NCBI RefSeq assembly: GCF_001949145.1
Contig: NW_019091636.1
Location: forward strand, 26,752-88,751
Direction of reading: 5' to 3'
DNA: 62,000 nt
From: Acanthaster planci
Taxonomy: Eukaryota > Echinodermata > Asteroidea > Valvatida > Acanthasteridae
A program made the translations under genes and the position numbers. Below the pieces are notes generated by a model that saw nothing but the letters and a program-made list of their open reading frames with translations, ran no database searches and was not told where the DNA came from. Of this stretch, positions 40,801 to 53,300 are shown piece after piece. How positions within the stretch are numbered: position 1 is the stretch's first letter; every line of letters starts with the position of its first letter.

Positions 40801-43800
40801 GATGTGAATCTACTCCACAATATGTGTTTTCTGCAGAAATAGTCTTAAGTAAAGTGGAGTTTGCTGTCATGTTTTATCAGCAAAGAATCATACAAAGCAA
40901 AAGGAATTAGTCACAGCAAGACAAAATACAAAAGATAACAACAAGAAACCAACAGTCATGACACAAGCTTCTAACGGGTTCAACACAAACACAGTTGTAA
41001 AACGGAGCTTGTGTCCGAGATCACGCACAAGTTAACTCATCGACAATTTTGCAGTAGCATACAACCCAAACGGGCCTCGAATACACCCCAAAAAATCGAT
41101 AAAAATGCCAGTAATTAAAGGGAAACGGAGATGTATATTTTAGGATTTTTCTTTTCTTATGAAATCCCTTTCAGTTGTTCCTTTAAAGCTTGTAGCAAAA
41201 GACTGCTCTTTTGACGTCACAGTCGTGTTTTTCCTACAAGTTGCTGTTAAAACTATGGAACGCCGTCAGTACAAAAGACAAAAGTAATACTAAAAAAATA
41301 ATTTACAAAGTGTTCAAAATCCCACTATGTTATCAGATTACAAGATCATACAGCTAGTACAAAATAGTTCAGGACCTTATCTAACTTTAATGGGACAAAA
41401 TGTCAATTTCGAATGAATTTGATATAAAATCGAAAAACCAACCAAAAGGTGATATCTGCAAACTTTAGCCCCCCTCCATACAAGTTGTAGGCAAAATAAG
41501 AGTGGTCTATACAGACAGTTAATGTTGAAACTAAGTCACCAGGACAGTTTATGCTTCCACCGTGACTGCCACGCGACCTCTCGTCTGCACCCATCGTCTG
41601 ACTCTGACGTGCTAATCCACACGACGACAATGCGGAAACCACCTGGGCTGCTCCTCTGTGATTAGCGTGCTTATCCACAACCGCCTACACACTAGGGAGG
41701 CGAAGGACCATTTGGGGGGAAAAAGGAAGAGTGCATTGCATTGCGAATGTGGGGACTAGCCTACATGACGACTCTTCGTTATTGTGCGCGCAAGGTTTTT
41801 GGTCGAAGGGAAATATCTAGGGAAATTGTGTGGATCGGGAAAGATTGCGCGCCAAGAGTGAGTTTAAGAGATCTTGCGATGCACCCCTCAGTGCTCGAAG
41901 TCGTACTAGACCGCATCTGAAATGGATATATCACTAGCTGGACTAGAACGAAGGCCTGTGACATGATAAACCCCATTAGGACCCCTTCAAAAAGAATTAA
42001 AAAAAGGCGGACCGCAAAGAATCGTGGGCGCAGCCACAGAAAGTGTGAACTGCGGGGTCTGTAGGCCATACATCATTACGTAAGGTGTAACGCAAGACTT
42101 TGATGATGAATAATATTCTCGTTAATTGTCATTTATAAAAGCAAACATTCCATACATGTATGTTCATCTGCGCTGTAGGCCTACATATGAAGACATTAAA
42201 CGTGGTCCAGTCAATCAATGGCGCACAAGGGCGTCTCCGGCAGCTGCCAAACGACCCACATATATTCATATTCATATTTTATTAAACCAATTCGCAGCAT
42301 TAAGCTGACTTACATGGTTTTTACATTCATACAAAATTACAAATAAAAATCACAAAATATGAAAATAAATAAATAAATTATTAAAAAACAAAAAGGAAAA
42401 CACAAAACTGCACTAGAGTCCAAAAAAACTCGTTGGTTAATTTGATTAAGAAGCTTTGACAGAAACGGTATTGCACTTTTACCATATCCGTTGGTTTTTA
42501 ATGAAGGATCCAGTAATTATTGGAGTTTCTAAGAGACATACTGTGGGCACAAATATTCTCTACGGAGTGGAGACAATGAGAAGCAGTTTCAGGTTTAGAT
42601 GTGGGAGGAATACCCCACAGAAGAAATTTTTGGGTAAAACCCACGGAATCAGGTAGGGACGGAAAACCGAATCCACATGTGGACGGAGCTGGGAATCGAA
42701 CCCGGGCCCCAGAGGTGTAAGGCCAGGAAAGAACTTCTTTGCCAACCCGACAGACGTTTGAGCAAGAAAGGTGCAAAACGATATTGTGGGAGGGAACTGC
42801 TGAACCAAATGACGTTTATATACTTACCGCATTCTAAATGTACACGTTTCTTTGATATAAATCGTGTGGAAGGTCACACACAGAATGTCCCAACATTCTG
42901 TGTGGGAGCTTCCACACGATTTATATCCAAGAAAACCCAATGTTTTCTGAAAACAGAAAACTGACTCATCGTAAACTGTTGGTTGACCTATGTGTTGTGT
43001 ACTTTTAAAGAGCTGGTTATGCTTGATTATAAATTATCGTGAACTGCCCCTGAACCGAGCGGCTAAATCCCCTGCTCAACAGCTCTGCACGTGCTGGACA
43101 CATTCAGCCTCAATCGAAAAGGTTACACGCAGGGGCCGGGCATGCACTGCATTGCTTGAATTGTATTGAGGTGTCAATCATGAGCGTGAGAGAAGCACGG
43201 ATGGTGTTAAACGAGTGACAGCCCAGGCATAACAAAGTCTGACGGAACTTTGGAAGCGGGAAACTGACATTAAAGCTGTGCGTTTCCAAAAACAAGTTTC
43301 CTAAGTGTAACTTTTAAAAAATGTCATTCCACAGATTTAGACAGGATTTAGGGGTCTCGTGAATTTAGAATTTAGAATGATGTCAAGATAACCATTACTT
43401 GGAGAGCAAACTCCGAAGAGCTCATCTAAATAAGCAAAATGGGTCTACAGGTGTATTAAGTGTTAGAATCGAATGCGTCTGTCCTACAACTATTCTGGCA
43501 CTCAAGGGACAAATGAAACACCGGTGTTACGTGTAATTTATTTCTCCTTTTTTCTCGTCCCGGCCCAAGCATAACTTCATGACGTGCGGTGTGTATCCCT
43601 CACAGCTTTCTTTCCTATTTACCTTCATTCACAACATGCTTTTGTTGCTTTGAACCATCTGAAAGGGGTTGTCCTGGGACAGAGTAACCATTTCAACTAC
43701 AAGAAGCGGGCCGGCAGTGCTCTGTACTTCAACGAGACACCTGTGAAGCCAAAAATCCAGAAATACTCCACAACGCTATACACGGAACGAGCGGAGGAGG

Positions 43801-46721
43801 TCATTGGGTACCACACAGGCTCGTCAAAGGTTGGGCTTTTCCCCCTTCTGTAGAAGCGATTTGCAAAACCAGTCCTATATTTGATGGTAATTCATGGCCG
43901 GAAAACTAAGATTAGTGGGACGTAAGGGATCATTTGCAACTTTCCAACTGAAAAGCTCGGACTGATATCGGACTGTCGGCAGATTGTCTCTCAGGCCTAT
44001 TTGTTCGTTCTTCTCGAAGCCTCCGCTGTTCCTGTACGTGTCCTATCAGAGCCAGCACACGCCCCTCCAGGTGCCCCATGACTACCTGCCGGAGCACTCA
44101 CAGAGGATAGCTGACACCAAGCGGCAGAAGTACGCCGCCATGTTGAGTGTCGTCGACGAGGGCGTGCAGAACATCACAAGGGCCCTGCAAGTCCACGGCC
44201 TGTGGGAAAACACCCTTCTCATCTTCTCCACCGGTGAGTGCTTGAAGAGTCTGGGTAACTCGATAATTCTCATCAATCTGGGCGAGTGGGGCATGAGGCT
44301 TCCCTTATTTCTGTCCACCTGACCCCATCTTGCGCCTAATCTCTAGCCGCGATACCCTGAGCTTCCTTCCACCATATCCACTTTCTTTCATGCACAACGG
44401 CATGCGTATGTATGTTTTTTTCAGCGCGGGGAGACACAACGATAACTGAGTAACTGAGATAAATATCCTGGTCACACGTGATGTCATATTTGTCGGTTCC
44501 CTATTAAGCCATCATCACCGCATCGTCCCCATTCCCCCATTTCACTGTTTTCTGATGACAGTTTTGTTTCTTTGAAAGTGTATTTTGGAAAGGCAAATGC
44601 ATTAATTTTGTTTTTCTTTTCGATGCAACGATGAAACAAGGCACAGCCCTGCACACGCACCCATTCTCTACTGTACAGACGCAGTACTCCAGTGATCATT
44701 GGGCCTGAAGTTGTTTTACGCGGGATTGAAATCCCGTTTAGTAGTCCTAACGCACTATCCACTAGGCGGGTTCTGGTGTCAGTCAACCGACGACAGGGTA
44801 CTGACCGAGATTCGGATTCGTGTGAACAAATTGGCCCATATGGTATTCCTATCGCTGTTGTGTTTGTGAACGAGTACATGACGGAACGAACTCACCAAGT
44901 CTGCAGGACCAATGATACGGGGCTGCCATTTTATTTACAGTTGACACGAGCTCTGCTGTTAACTTATGGAACGTGCAGTTGGTGCTTGTGGTAAGAACAC
45001 GGACAGCACAGGGTATACATCAATCACTGGTCATTATTTGCAGTCATCAGTTGCCTCCGCTAATGGCGGTAAGCACAGTGATAATTGTTGGGTACATTCA
45101 CTGTGACAGTCGCTTAGCACAAAACCCAAACAACCAGTGGCATAGTCAGGTCCTGTTTTCCAAGGGGGCAAAATGGAATATTTTTCTTTAAACAATTGAC
45201 TTTCCTTTTTTCATTCTTAAAAAAGCATCAATCAAGATTCAATGCATATTCGATTATAAAAAATGGTTGTACCATGGTTGTGTTTAACAACCAATCTTTC
45301 GTCATAAAGCAGTCATTGACCCTAAATCTTTGTTCGTGAAAGCTAAGACTGTTTAACACTGCTCTTTAGAAAACTGGAAAATTACATGACTTTCGAGGTA
45401 GTTATGTATTTAAAGCTGGTATTATGCAAAGAGTATCTTTTTATCTGTATCGTCCTAAAAGATAACGGAGGTCGACCTCGTGCTGGCGGCATCAACTGGC
45501 CGCTGCGTGGAGAAAAGTCCTCCCTCTGGGAGGGGGGTGTACGCGGCGTAGCTTTCGTGGCTGGTCCGATCCTACCCAAATCAGTACGTGGCACGGTGAA
45601 TAGAGAACTGTATCACGTTAGCGACTGGTTCCCGACTCTTGTGAGAGGCTTGGCAGGAAGCCGAATGACGTATGTTATGCCGTTGGATGGGGTGAATGTA
45701 TGGCGATCGTTAAGGTAAATGAACCATCATAACTGTTTGTCATAGCTTTGTCAAATTAAGATCGCTTTACCACGGCTGTTGATTTGTTTCTGGATTCTAG
45801 CGAAGAGGATGGGATAGCTTGGAATGAAGTTTCTTCTGCTCAGCTGTTTTAGTTTGATTTGGTTTAGTTTGGCTTGTTAATGTGTTGTGTTGTGTTTGCC
45901 ACATTGAAGTGACTGATGATGTGAGTGAAGCCTACCTCACAATTTTTGATATTTACAGCCAGGGTAAGCCGTCACCGCGCAAAGAACTCCTTCACAATAT
46001 CGATCCCTTACACAAGCCTGCCAAATGGACGAATACAGACGAACGGGTGTGGGGAAGACTAGACTCGCTGCCCTTTAATGCAACAATCAGAGCTGCGATC
46101 AGAGTTGGCAACTGGAAGCTTGTCACTGGCGATGCAGGTAAAATTAAGACCGGAAATTCGATTGAAGCCTAAGGATCCCCTTCCATAGAAAGCATAGGCC
46201 TGTGTCTGTTATGAGTAATTTGCAGAGTGTCCCAGAAACTGACACAGAACGGGCCTAACACGTTTTGCAAGTGTAGTTGCAGTTCACAGTTTTTGAAAGG
46301 AAACAAAATTTGTGGTGTAGTCACACTATTTTAAGACGTTTTCAAGATAACTCGTTTTTGCCTAGGTGCTTCAATATGGACACCGCCACCAGAGTCCGGC
46401 GATGATGTCTGGAAGTTCGTTGAGGACGCCAGCCTCCAAACGTGCATCAGGCTGTTCAACGTGCGCAGGGACCCCATCGAGCGTGTCGACGTGGCGGCCA
46501 GCAATCCGCGCGTGGTCGGCCGGCTCCTGCGGCGACTAGCTGAGCTGCAGGCCTCCGCGGTGCCCGCCATCAACCACTACGCCACCGTGAAATTTCCCAG
46601 CAACTCCACCCAGACTGGGAAACGCCAGCCCGCCATGCCCATCCCCCTGGTCCACGTGACCGGTGTTTGGACGACGTGGATGGACGATTCCACAACAGTT
46701 TGGAGGTATCCGTCACTTTGA
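37477..46721 (+). CDS. ARSB-like: Arylsulfatase B/I/J-type sulfatase, complete (7 exons, 564 aa)
   Basis: Exons 37477-37818, 38674-38860, 43666-43829, 44020-44233, 45462-45714, 45959-46137 and 46366-46721 join in frame (1695 nt; phases 0, 1, 0, 1, 2, 1). Residues 1-27 are a signal peptide. The catalytic formylglycine Cys is C101 in CTPTR. Metal ligands D60 and D61 (VDDLG) and D303-N304 (FSTDNGG) are visible. Other active-site residues are R105, K155 and H157 (GKWHLG), H244 (SQHTPLQVP) and K321 ([10 protein letters not shown]). The C-terminus has [18 protein letters not shown] and TGVW. Arylsulfatase B removes 4-sulfate from GalNAc of dermatan/chondroitin sulfate in lysosomes. Some local matches ([18 protein letters not shown]) are closer to ARSI/ARSJ, so the exact subgroup is open. 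All catalytic residues are present, so it should be active if activated by a formylglycine-generating enzyme. A basic linker ([15 protein letters not shown]) follows the signal peptide. Confidence 0.93.
38674..38860 (+). CDS. Arylsulfatase exon 2
   Basis: [20 protein letters not shown] through to KRGFDSYL, with the conserved [13 protein letters not shown]. Acceptor TTGCGCCAG, donor GTGCGT, phase 1 out. Confidence 0.93.
40558..40690 (-). repeat. Dispersed repeat A, copy 2
   Basis: The reverse complement of this stretch resembles 19640-19745 (GGCTAC-TTTG, GGCTCTT-GAA, AATTTTTTT plus G-run). It lies in intron 2 of the arylsulfatase gene. Confidence 0.5.
42500..42775 (-). mobile_element. tRNA-related SINE, antisense, in arylsulfatase intron 2
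   Basis: On the minus strand the element begins near TCGGGTTGGCAAAGAAGTTC. It has a perfect B box (GGTTCGATTCC; plus-strand GGGAATCGAACCC at 42691). TTCGGTTTTCCGTCCCTACC and GTGGGGTATTCCTCCCACAT follow, conserved-looking central SINE sequence. No target duplication was resolved, so the ends are approximate. Confidence 0.65.
42847..42934. repeat. 88-base near-perfect hairpin
   Basis: The left arm (42847-42888) and right arm (42893-42934) pair at 39 of 42 positions around a 4-base loop (CCCA). It lies inside intron 2 of the arylsulfatase gene. Likely a foldback MITE or a recent palindrome. The loop is too short for a typical microRNA precursor. Confidence 0.85.
43666..43829 (+). CDS. Arylsulfatase exon 3
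   Basis: Encodes [20 protein letters not shown] to [17 protein letters not shown]. The acceptor CATCTGAAAG is weak in pyrimidines and the donor is GTTGGG, but both phases fit the neighbours and the family alignment. Confidence 0.85.
44020..44233 (+). CDS. Arylsulfatase exon 4
   Basis: [20 protein letters not shown] through [16 protein letters not shown] to TLLIFST, with the active-site His in SQHTPL. Donor GTGAGT in phase 1, splitting the metal-binding Asp codon. Confidence 0.93.
44690..44800 (-). mobile_element. Possible tRNA-like / SINE fragment in arylsulfatase intron 4
   Basis: The minus strand reads CCTAGTGGATAGTGCGTTAG (A-box-like), then GGGATTTCAATCCCG (B-box-like). The spacing resembles a tRNA head, but the folded tRNA is not complete. 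More likely a worn SINE than a tRNA gene. Confidence 0.4.
45462..45714 (+). CDS. Arylsulfatase exon 5
   Basis: Completes DNGG and encodes [36 protein letters not shown] and [11 protein letters not shown]. Phase 2 out at GTAAAT. It contains the catalytic Lys in GEKSS. Confidence 0.93.
45959..46137 (+). CDS. Arylsulfatase exon 6
   Basis: [20 protein letters not shown] to [15 protein letters not shown]. Acceptor GATATTTACAG, donor GTAAAA, phase 1 out. Confidence 0.92.
46366..46721 (+). CDS. Arylsulfatase exon 7 (C-terminus)
   Basis: [20 protein letters not shown] through [16 protein letters not shown] to the end of the frame ([20 protein letters not shown], then TGA). The TGVW motif near the end matches the C-terminus of ARSB-type enzymes, so the stop is likely the true one. 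Confidence 0.9.
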
Positions 46722-47067
46722 AACTTGTTTTCACGGTGAATTCTTGACAACTATTACTGGCTGTCTGTTTTTACAACCACTGACATCGTAGTTTGACCTT
46801 GATAATACTGTTTGTGCCGAAGTTTGCCCATGTGTATTTCATTCATGAAACCATAGTATGAAAAGGCGCCATACTCCCCAACTGTTGTGGAGGAAAGCGT
46901 GGAAGGCTTGAAACCCCCATTTTTCCTATACTGACGACACAATTGTCACTCGTGTGGACACAGCCTTTGTTCTCGTCGGCACAGCGGTGTACACGAGTCC
47001 ACAGCTTCGCAATGACAGATTGTTCTAGTCGACAAGCGCTCGTAACTCCAATCTCCAGCTGTCGACA

Positions 47068-47073
47068 AATAAA
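47068..47073 (+). terminator. Possible polyadenylation signal, arylsulfatase
   Basis: AATAAA about 350 bases after the stop codon at 46721. Confidence 0.4.
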
Positions 47074-47082
47074 AAAAGAGTT

Positions 47083-47185
47083 TGGTTTTGCATTTAGTCG
47101 GGGACCTAAACAATAGAGAACAATAGGGTCCCTGATTCACTGAGGGTCCTTGATTGTCGGTTGTGTACAAAACATAGGGCCTATG
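47083..47185 (+). repeat. Dispersed repeat B, copy 2
   Basis: Partner of 20205-20330: GGTCCCTGATTCACTGAGGG and GGTTGTGTACAAAACATAGG are shared blocks in the same order. Confidence 0.65.
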
Positions 47186-50100
47186 GGAGGATTTTTAAAC
47201 AAGGTGAAGTATGAACAAAACAGGAACAATAGGAGGTCCCCAAGTGTAGGCAAAATAAAAACCGTTTTGGTGTGTGCGTCGAAGTATACTCAAATCTTGT
47301 GCCTTATGGGGACTCTTGGAGAGCCAAAGCAGTAGGTTGAAAAAGTTCCCATAAGGGAAATGAATTTACAGGGATTTCAAGAAACTGACTGCTCTAAAAG
47401 GAGACGGTTTTAGTTAATGTGTGATTGTTGGTCTCAAATTGAAGTATCTTGCAAAATGGGCACCATTTGAGATTTTAACAAGAAACTAGAAAGACCCACT
47501 AGTACACTAGAAGAAAGCATCGTCTTCACGAGAGTAAAAATTTGAGTATACATGCGTTTGTTGTTTTCAAAGTTTGCCTTTGTTTACTTAGCTTTGTTTT
47601 GTTTTTAGCCGTGCAGTGCATGTCTTACTGTATTTGATGCCTTCAGCGCATTGGTTTAACCATGTTTAGTGTGTCGTCAGACTTGAATGTAAGGTTTCTT
47701 TAAGGCGTCTGTGCTTCCTTTTAGAACCAAAAGTCGAAACGTTTCTGAATAAGTGTCTCTGATTCAGATCCGGATTGAAGACACAGCTTCCGAAATGACG
47801 CCGTCAGGCCTAATCCGTGGCGGAAATCCCGAGGGGCTGGTCTCGCTGGCAGCACCGTCAGTAGACTGGGTACCATTCCTATATCTAGCACGAGATGTTG
47901 GAGCTGTTGTCTTTGTTTTGCTCTGCAATTGGACATGTTTCTTTTGGTTGCTGCAACATGAGAGATCCCATGAAATTCACCGTCGATTGTTTGAATCTAC
48001 AATAGGCTTTAGAGTTACGATCGTCATTTCAAAGACATTATTGTCATTTTAGTGATCCTATATTCTCTAAAGGCAAAAGATGAAAAACTCTATCTAAAAA
48101 GAATGACTTCCTCATAAACCGCCATGTTGTTCCAAATAATAAATCCCACAGTGAAATGAATTAAAATACTCCAAAAGAGTGAAAACTACTGCAACAGGAT
48201 AGAAATAACTAATAAAAGAGGAGCCATTGAAACAAGTCTTTTCGAGTTATCCCTGTTATGGCTCCTTCGAAGAGTGGAAAATCCACTAATTGCAGGTTTC
48301 TTTTTTTACTGTTCGAGTGGAAGGAACTCATACGTTTTAAGATTGAGTTTTTCACTCTTCCATATTTAGAGAGATTGCATTATTTGCTTGGTGAATTTCA
48401 GTTCATGTTGTTTCCGTATTTGAATGGTCTTATGTTTATTTATACTTCTTGAAAACTGTTCATGACGATCAGTAAACGACATAGAATGCGTAATAAATTC
48501 TACTTTGACAAATTAGCCCTTTGTTGAACATTGCTGCTCTTCACAGTATCCTGGCCTTTTGTGCAAATTATTCAAGGTACATTGTACCAATATGCATTAT
48601 GTGCTCACAGAAGTGTATCATGGTGCTCGAAAACAAACAAACACAGACAAACAAATTAATCTAAACTCTGGCAAATAAACCAGTACAAAAGGGAAAGGGA
48701 GATATAACTCATTAAGAGCGCTTATTATTAGTACATACTGCCGAGATACGTATTGTTTTACTATAATTTCACTCCCAAAAGACCGATTTCTGCATCTCGT
48801 TGATTTGACGCAAGGTGGACAGTGGTAATCGTGTGTCCCATTAGATCCATGCAAAGTAACGTCTTGAAACCTGCAACTTCTTTCAAGCACGCTCTTTCAT
48901 GTGCGTAATTAACATAGCCCTCTGCACTGATGACGGTATACACTTCTTTTACAGGAGTGCTTTCCTATGGTGACCAGTGCCCGTGGGCCCCACTGGTTCC
49001 ATGGGAAAATGCAACTGCAGAAACGTCTGACGTCATCAGTACATATGTCTATTAGCTCGAGAATTCTCATGGTTTCATATTTCGTCAGGAAACTATGTGG
49101 TTTTCAAATCTCGGTTTCACTTTAAGCCTTATCTCCAACATCACTGTCTATGTGAGTTCAGAGTTTCTTATTCCAGCAGTGTTATTCATATGACGTTATT
49201 TAAAAGGGATTATTCGGGCCTTCAGCCTGCCTTCATTATTATATAGTGCACAAAGGGTTTGCATGGCTGCTATCTTGGAGGCCAGTACCAATTTTCCACT
49301 GCGGATAGTACATTTGTAAAAGGAATTTTCCCTCTGTAACAAAAAAGCTGCCCTGCAAGATGGCAAAGCCTCTATTTCTGAAAGGTGTCAATAACCCACC
49401 AAGAAGGAAAAGAATCTTTGACAAAGATGGGCGACAAAGAAACATCCAGCCATATTCCAACCTTCCTGGACTGAAAGACGGGACTGGCTGGCATATGATA
49501 ACAGTAGCCACGTGTGATGCACGAAAGCTCTCTACACAGTTGGTGTTTTCAACTTTTCTGTGGATAAGATTGATTGCAAATTATCAAATTGCAAGCAGCA
49601 CCTGTTCCATGTACCAAAGTCTCAACAGGACTAGTGGAATTATTATTCCCCAACAAATTCACAGGCCAAAGCCAAAACCAAAGCATCACATACAACCGAA
49701 TTTTGATACAATTGGCTTTCTGAAGAAACTTTTCTGACAACTGCCTGCGGAACGATTTTCAGAGTGAGGGGGGGGAGTTTTTAAACCATCAAGCATCATA
49801 ATTTATTAATAGGCCGATCAATTATGCCCCACCCCATTTCAGGACCTGCAAAAAGTGTAGAGGGCAAGCCCCCAATCGAACATATAGGGGAATCCCCCCC
49901 GCTTCCGCCGCCAGTGATTCTAATACCCTTTTCACCCTCAATAAAACTGATTAGACGCAGGGTACAAAAGGACATAACATTTTAAATTGATGCCAACAAT
50001 TAGAACGTTTTTATTTATGTCAACAATAAACCCCTTTTCAATCAAAACCCGCATTTAACCTTTGAAGCGGTGTTAGTCACGACCGCAGTTTATCGACAGA

Positions 50101-50335
50101 ACAGGCATCTCACCTGATCGGCTCAATTCCCGTCGACCCGCCTCGGCTCATTTAAAAAAACGACCTGGTCCCGCGCAAAGGGGCTTATTATCCACAGGTA
50201 TCTCTCATTATCGAGGAAATCATCAAACTGTCAATAAACAACACGTTAACAATGGGCGAACATTGGCCCCATCGTGGGTTGATTGTTCCTTTCATATCCT
50301 GGCTGGCTCAGCACTGCCATTGCAAAACATCAGCC

Positions 50336-50355
50336 ATGGCGGCAAGGCAACCTTG
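50336..50355 (+). CDS. MASP-like exon 1, tentative (start of signal peptide)
   Basis: ATGGCGGCAAGGCAACCTTG|GTGAGT, a good start context and donor, ending in phase 2. Joined to 51502 it reads [15 protein letters not shown] up to the N base, like the beginning of a signal peptide. That frame differs from the CUB frame after the N, so it holds only if the N stands for a gap of unknown length. Confidence 0.4.
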
Positions 50356-53300
50356 GTGAGTATATTTGGAACAATATGAATATCAAGTATTCGAATGCAC
50401 ATACTTAAAATATGCAGAGATATATAAAAGAATCAGAACCATTTGATTGTTTATTAAAAGCAAAATCAATACACGACTTTCGATAAAAAGAAGCATTTAT
50501 CACACGTCATGTAGGCCTAAGTACATGAGCCACTTATATGAACATTAAATAGTAGAAGGTCAGGCAAATATGTTACCCGCTCTGTGAAAATGAGACATAA
50601 GTCGCCAGAGCCACTTTTTGAGTTTCCATTTGTATTTGAAAGAGCAAATTGAGACTTTTGTTTTGATGTATTGCTCAGTTTGGCATGCTGATGAAAGTGG
50701 ATAATCCATGGTGAAAAATGCTGTGTTCCTATTGGCTTACACTGTGCAAAATTATTCTAAAGAACTTCTTATTCCAAAACTTCTCCCGAGACTTGTGACT
50801 CCTTTTCACAGAGCGGGTCACATATGATCGTTTGTCTTATCAAGCCACGGATGAGGTTTTTCCTCCTCGTAGGTAACGCAAGGCACTGAGGCAAAACACT
50901 CTTGATGATACAAAGACTTCAAAGAAAAAACATCGTGATCCAGATCACGATAATTCCACCATGTTACAGCCACTTTGATAGAACGCAAAATGAAGTCTGA
51001 TTGTGATAGCATGTCAGTGATGTAATTTTCGGTAGCAAACAATGTTTCTGGACTCGCTGGCTTTTATCACTGCAGTTTCCAGGCAGAGTTTTGCCTGAGG
51101 AGGTGCCAAGAGGCAATTTGGCATTTCAAAAAAGGCGAGCTTCGTTCCCTCAAGGCTTAGCTATGCCAGACCGCGGAGGACCTCGGACGCTCTTCATTTG
51201 GGGCATGCGCTGATGGAATACCGAACAGGCTATCGTTGTCTTGTTGGTCATGTCATCTCATGCCTATACATACATGAACATGCTATAGTATAGAGGGTGT
51301 TTACGGCAGTCATGTTTCCGGTAACCGCTTTCGTTACAAACGGATAGGACAAACAGGTCTACTTAATCCCTATAGACAGAAACACTTAATATCGAAGAGA
51401 TGGCCGCCATGCACAAGCTCTATTTAGTACAGTGCAAATTATTCGTAAAAATTTAAATTCGGTGTTTGATACCACTTTTCATTTTATCTTTTTACCTGCA
51501 GGCAGCATCCTGTTGCTGTGCTATTGNTTCCGCCAAAATTTCCGGCGAAGCCACTCAGCTGAGCGCCCTCTCCGGCCAGTTGGCGCCCCGCAACTTTCCT
51601 GAACCCTATGGCAACAACGAGGATGTGGCCTGGAATATCACTGTGCCTCCAGGCTACATCGTAAACTTGTACTTTAGCCTCTTCGAGTTGGAGGCATCCA
51701 ACAACTGCGAGTATGACTACGTCAAGGTATGACCGAGGAATCGGCAGCTACTCAAAAGATGCAGATAGTAGACCAAGTGTGATTGGAGTGGAGATATGGC
51801 ATTAAGTTGTGTGTTTGGTTAAGTTTTACGGTAGATGCTTCATTTGGCACTATGAATAAAATTACACTGGTTACGCGGCTTTTCCTCTTATGAAAGGTTG
51901 TCGTTGCGGTTAAAACCTGTGGAAATTATAAGACACTAATGGAAAAGCCCACAACAATTGTAATGATGTCCATTTTAACTAGAAAAGAACGTTTGCTTGA
52001 CAAGGGCGAAGCAGTTCATTTCAAGTTTTACTGGAGGTTTTCTTATATAGACACGCATATAATCACATCTATCCTATTTCCAATAATGAATTTTTCATTC
52101 CAACAATATTTTTGTTCATTCCCGTGTGGGTACCTGTAACATTAAACACCCCCTCCTTACGACCAATGCCCTTGATAAGAAACACAAAATGAGAAATATG
52201 TCCACAAAATCTGCCGAGAAGAAATGCGAAGAGGGCAGTCGGAACATCGCATCATTCCAAATCTTTGGGGCAGCTGAAGCAAAAGCATAATCACCAAAAG
52301 AATGTAGCATTCTACCCGTAGGATACTCAAGTAATATTTCACCTATTGACCTCAAACTATAACAATGTTGGTTTCTAACAGTAAAAAGTCACACAGATAA
52401 TCGGGTGCTGAGGAGTGAATACATTTAAAAACGAGCAGTAACATTTTAAACATGACAGGAAATTTGACCGGCAACCAGTGCAATTCTTAAATTAAGAATA
52501 GGGGTAATGTGACAACGTCTATTTACATTTGCAACCAGTCTTACCGCAGCATTTTGAACTCTTTGTAATTTGGCAGGTTGAACATGTGGCAAACCATAAA
52601 ACAGGCTATTACAATAATCCAGCTGGCTAGCGATGAAGGCATGAATTAAAATAATAAGAGAAGTACGAGATAACAATTTGCTGATGCGTTTTATGTTTGG
52701 AGATGATAAAAGCTGGTGGAACAGACTTTCGTAATGTGGGAACCCACAGACAAATTGGGGTCAAACAAGAAGCCAAGATTCCTCACAGTAGTCACTGGCA
52801 TGATATTTGTGCCGGCAACTGTGATATAAGGAACCTTATACTCAGTCTTACTGTCATTCAACATTAGTCTGTTCTGCAGCACTCTGTAATATCTCGGAGG
52901 CAACTGTCCATTGCTGAGATGGCAACCTGTTGATCAGCTAAGTAATCCAGTTTTAAAAGATATGCAATTGTGCATCATCTGCATAGCAATGCACATCAGA
53001 TAAATGAGTGTCAAGGATATCAAATAACCCTGAGGAGTACATGATAAACTAAAAGGGTCCAAGACAGGAACCTTGTGGAACACCACAGGTGAAATCAAAC
53101 TTCTCAGACCTGGATCCCTGTATCAGTACACGTTGACTGCTGCCGGTTAGATGAGAAACAATCCAGTGCAAGACCACATATGCCAAATTTGGACCTGAGA
53201 CGACTTAATGAAATAGTATGATCAAAGGTATCAAACTCAGCACTTAAGTCAAGTAAAGTAAGTAGAACAACATGCTGACTGTTCATTTTCATAAGGATGT

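Larger units (their letters stand above)
46722..50335. other. Intergenic between arylsulfatase and MASP-like genes
   Basis: Contains dispersed repeat B (47083-47185) and otherwise nothing I can assign. The open frame at 49360-49737 has no motif or splice context. AATAAA at 47068-47073 could end the arylsulfatase transcript. Confidence 0.45.

Noticed and set aside
42847-42934. MicroRNA precursor
   Set aside because: The 4-base loop and almost fully paired 42-base arms are unlike a typical pre-miRNA. Kept as a hairpin element instead.
44690-44800. Functional tRNA gene
   Set aside because: A- and B-box-like words are present on the minus strand, but no full cloverleaf could be drawn.
49360-49737. 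125-residue plus-strand frame and the 90-residue minus frame opposite
   Set aside because: No recognisable domain, poor composition for a protein, no splice context. Possibly part of an unknown repeat, but nothing shows it.
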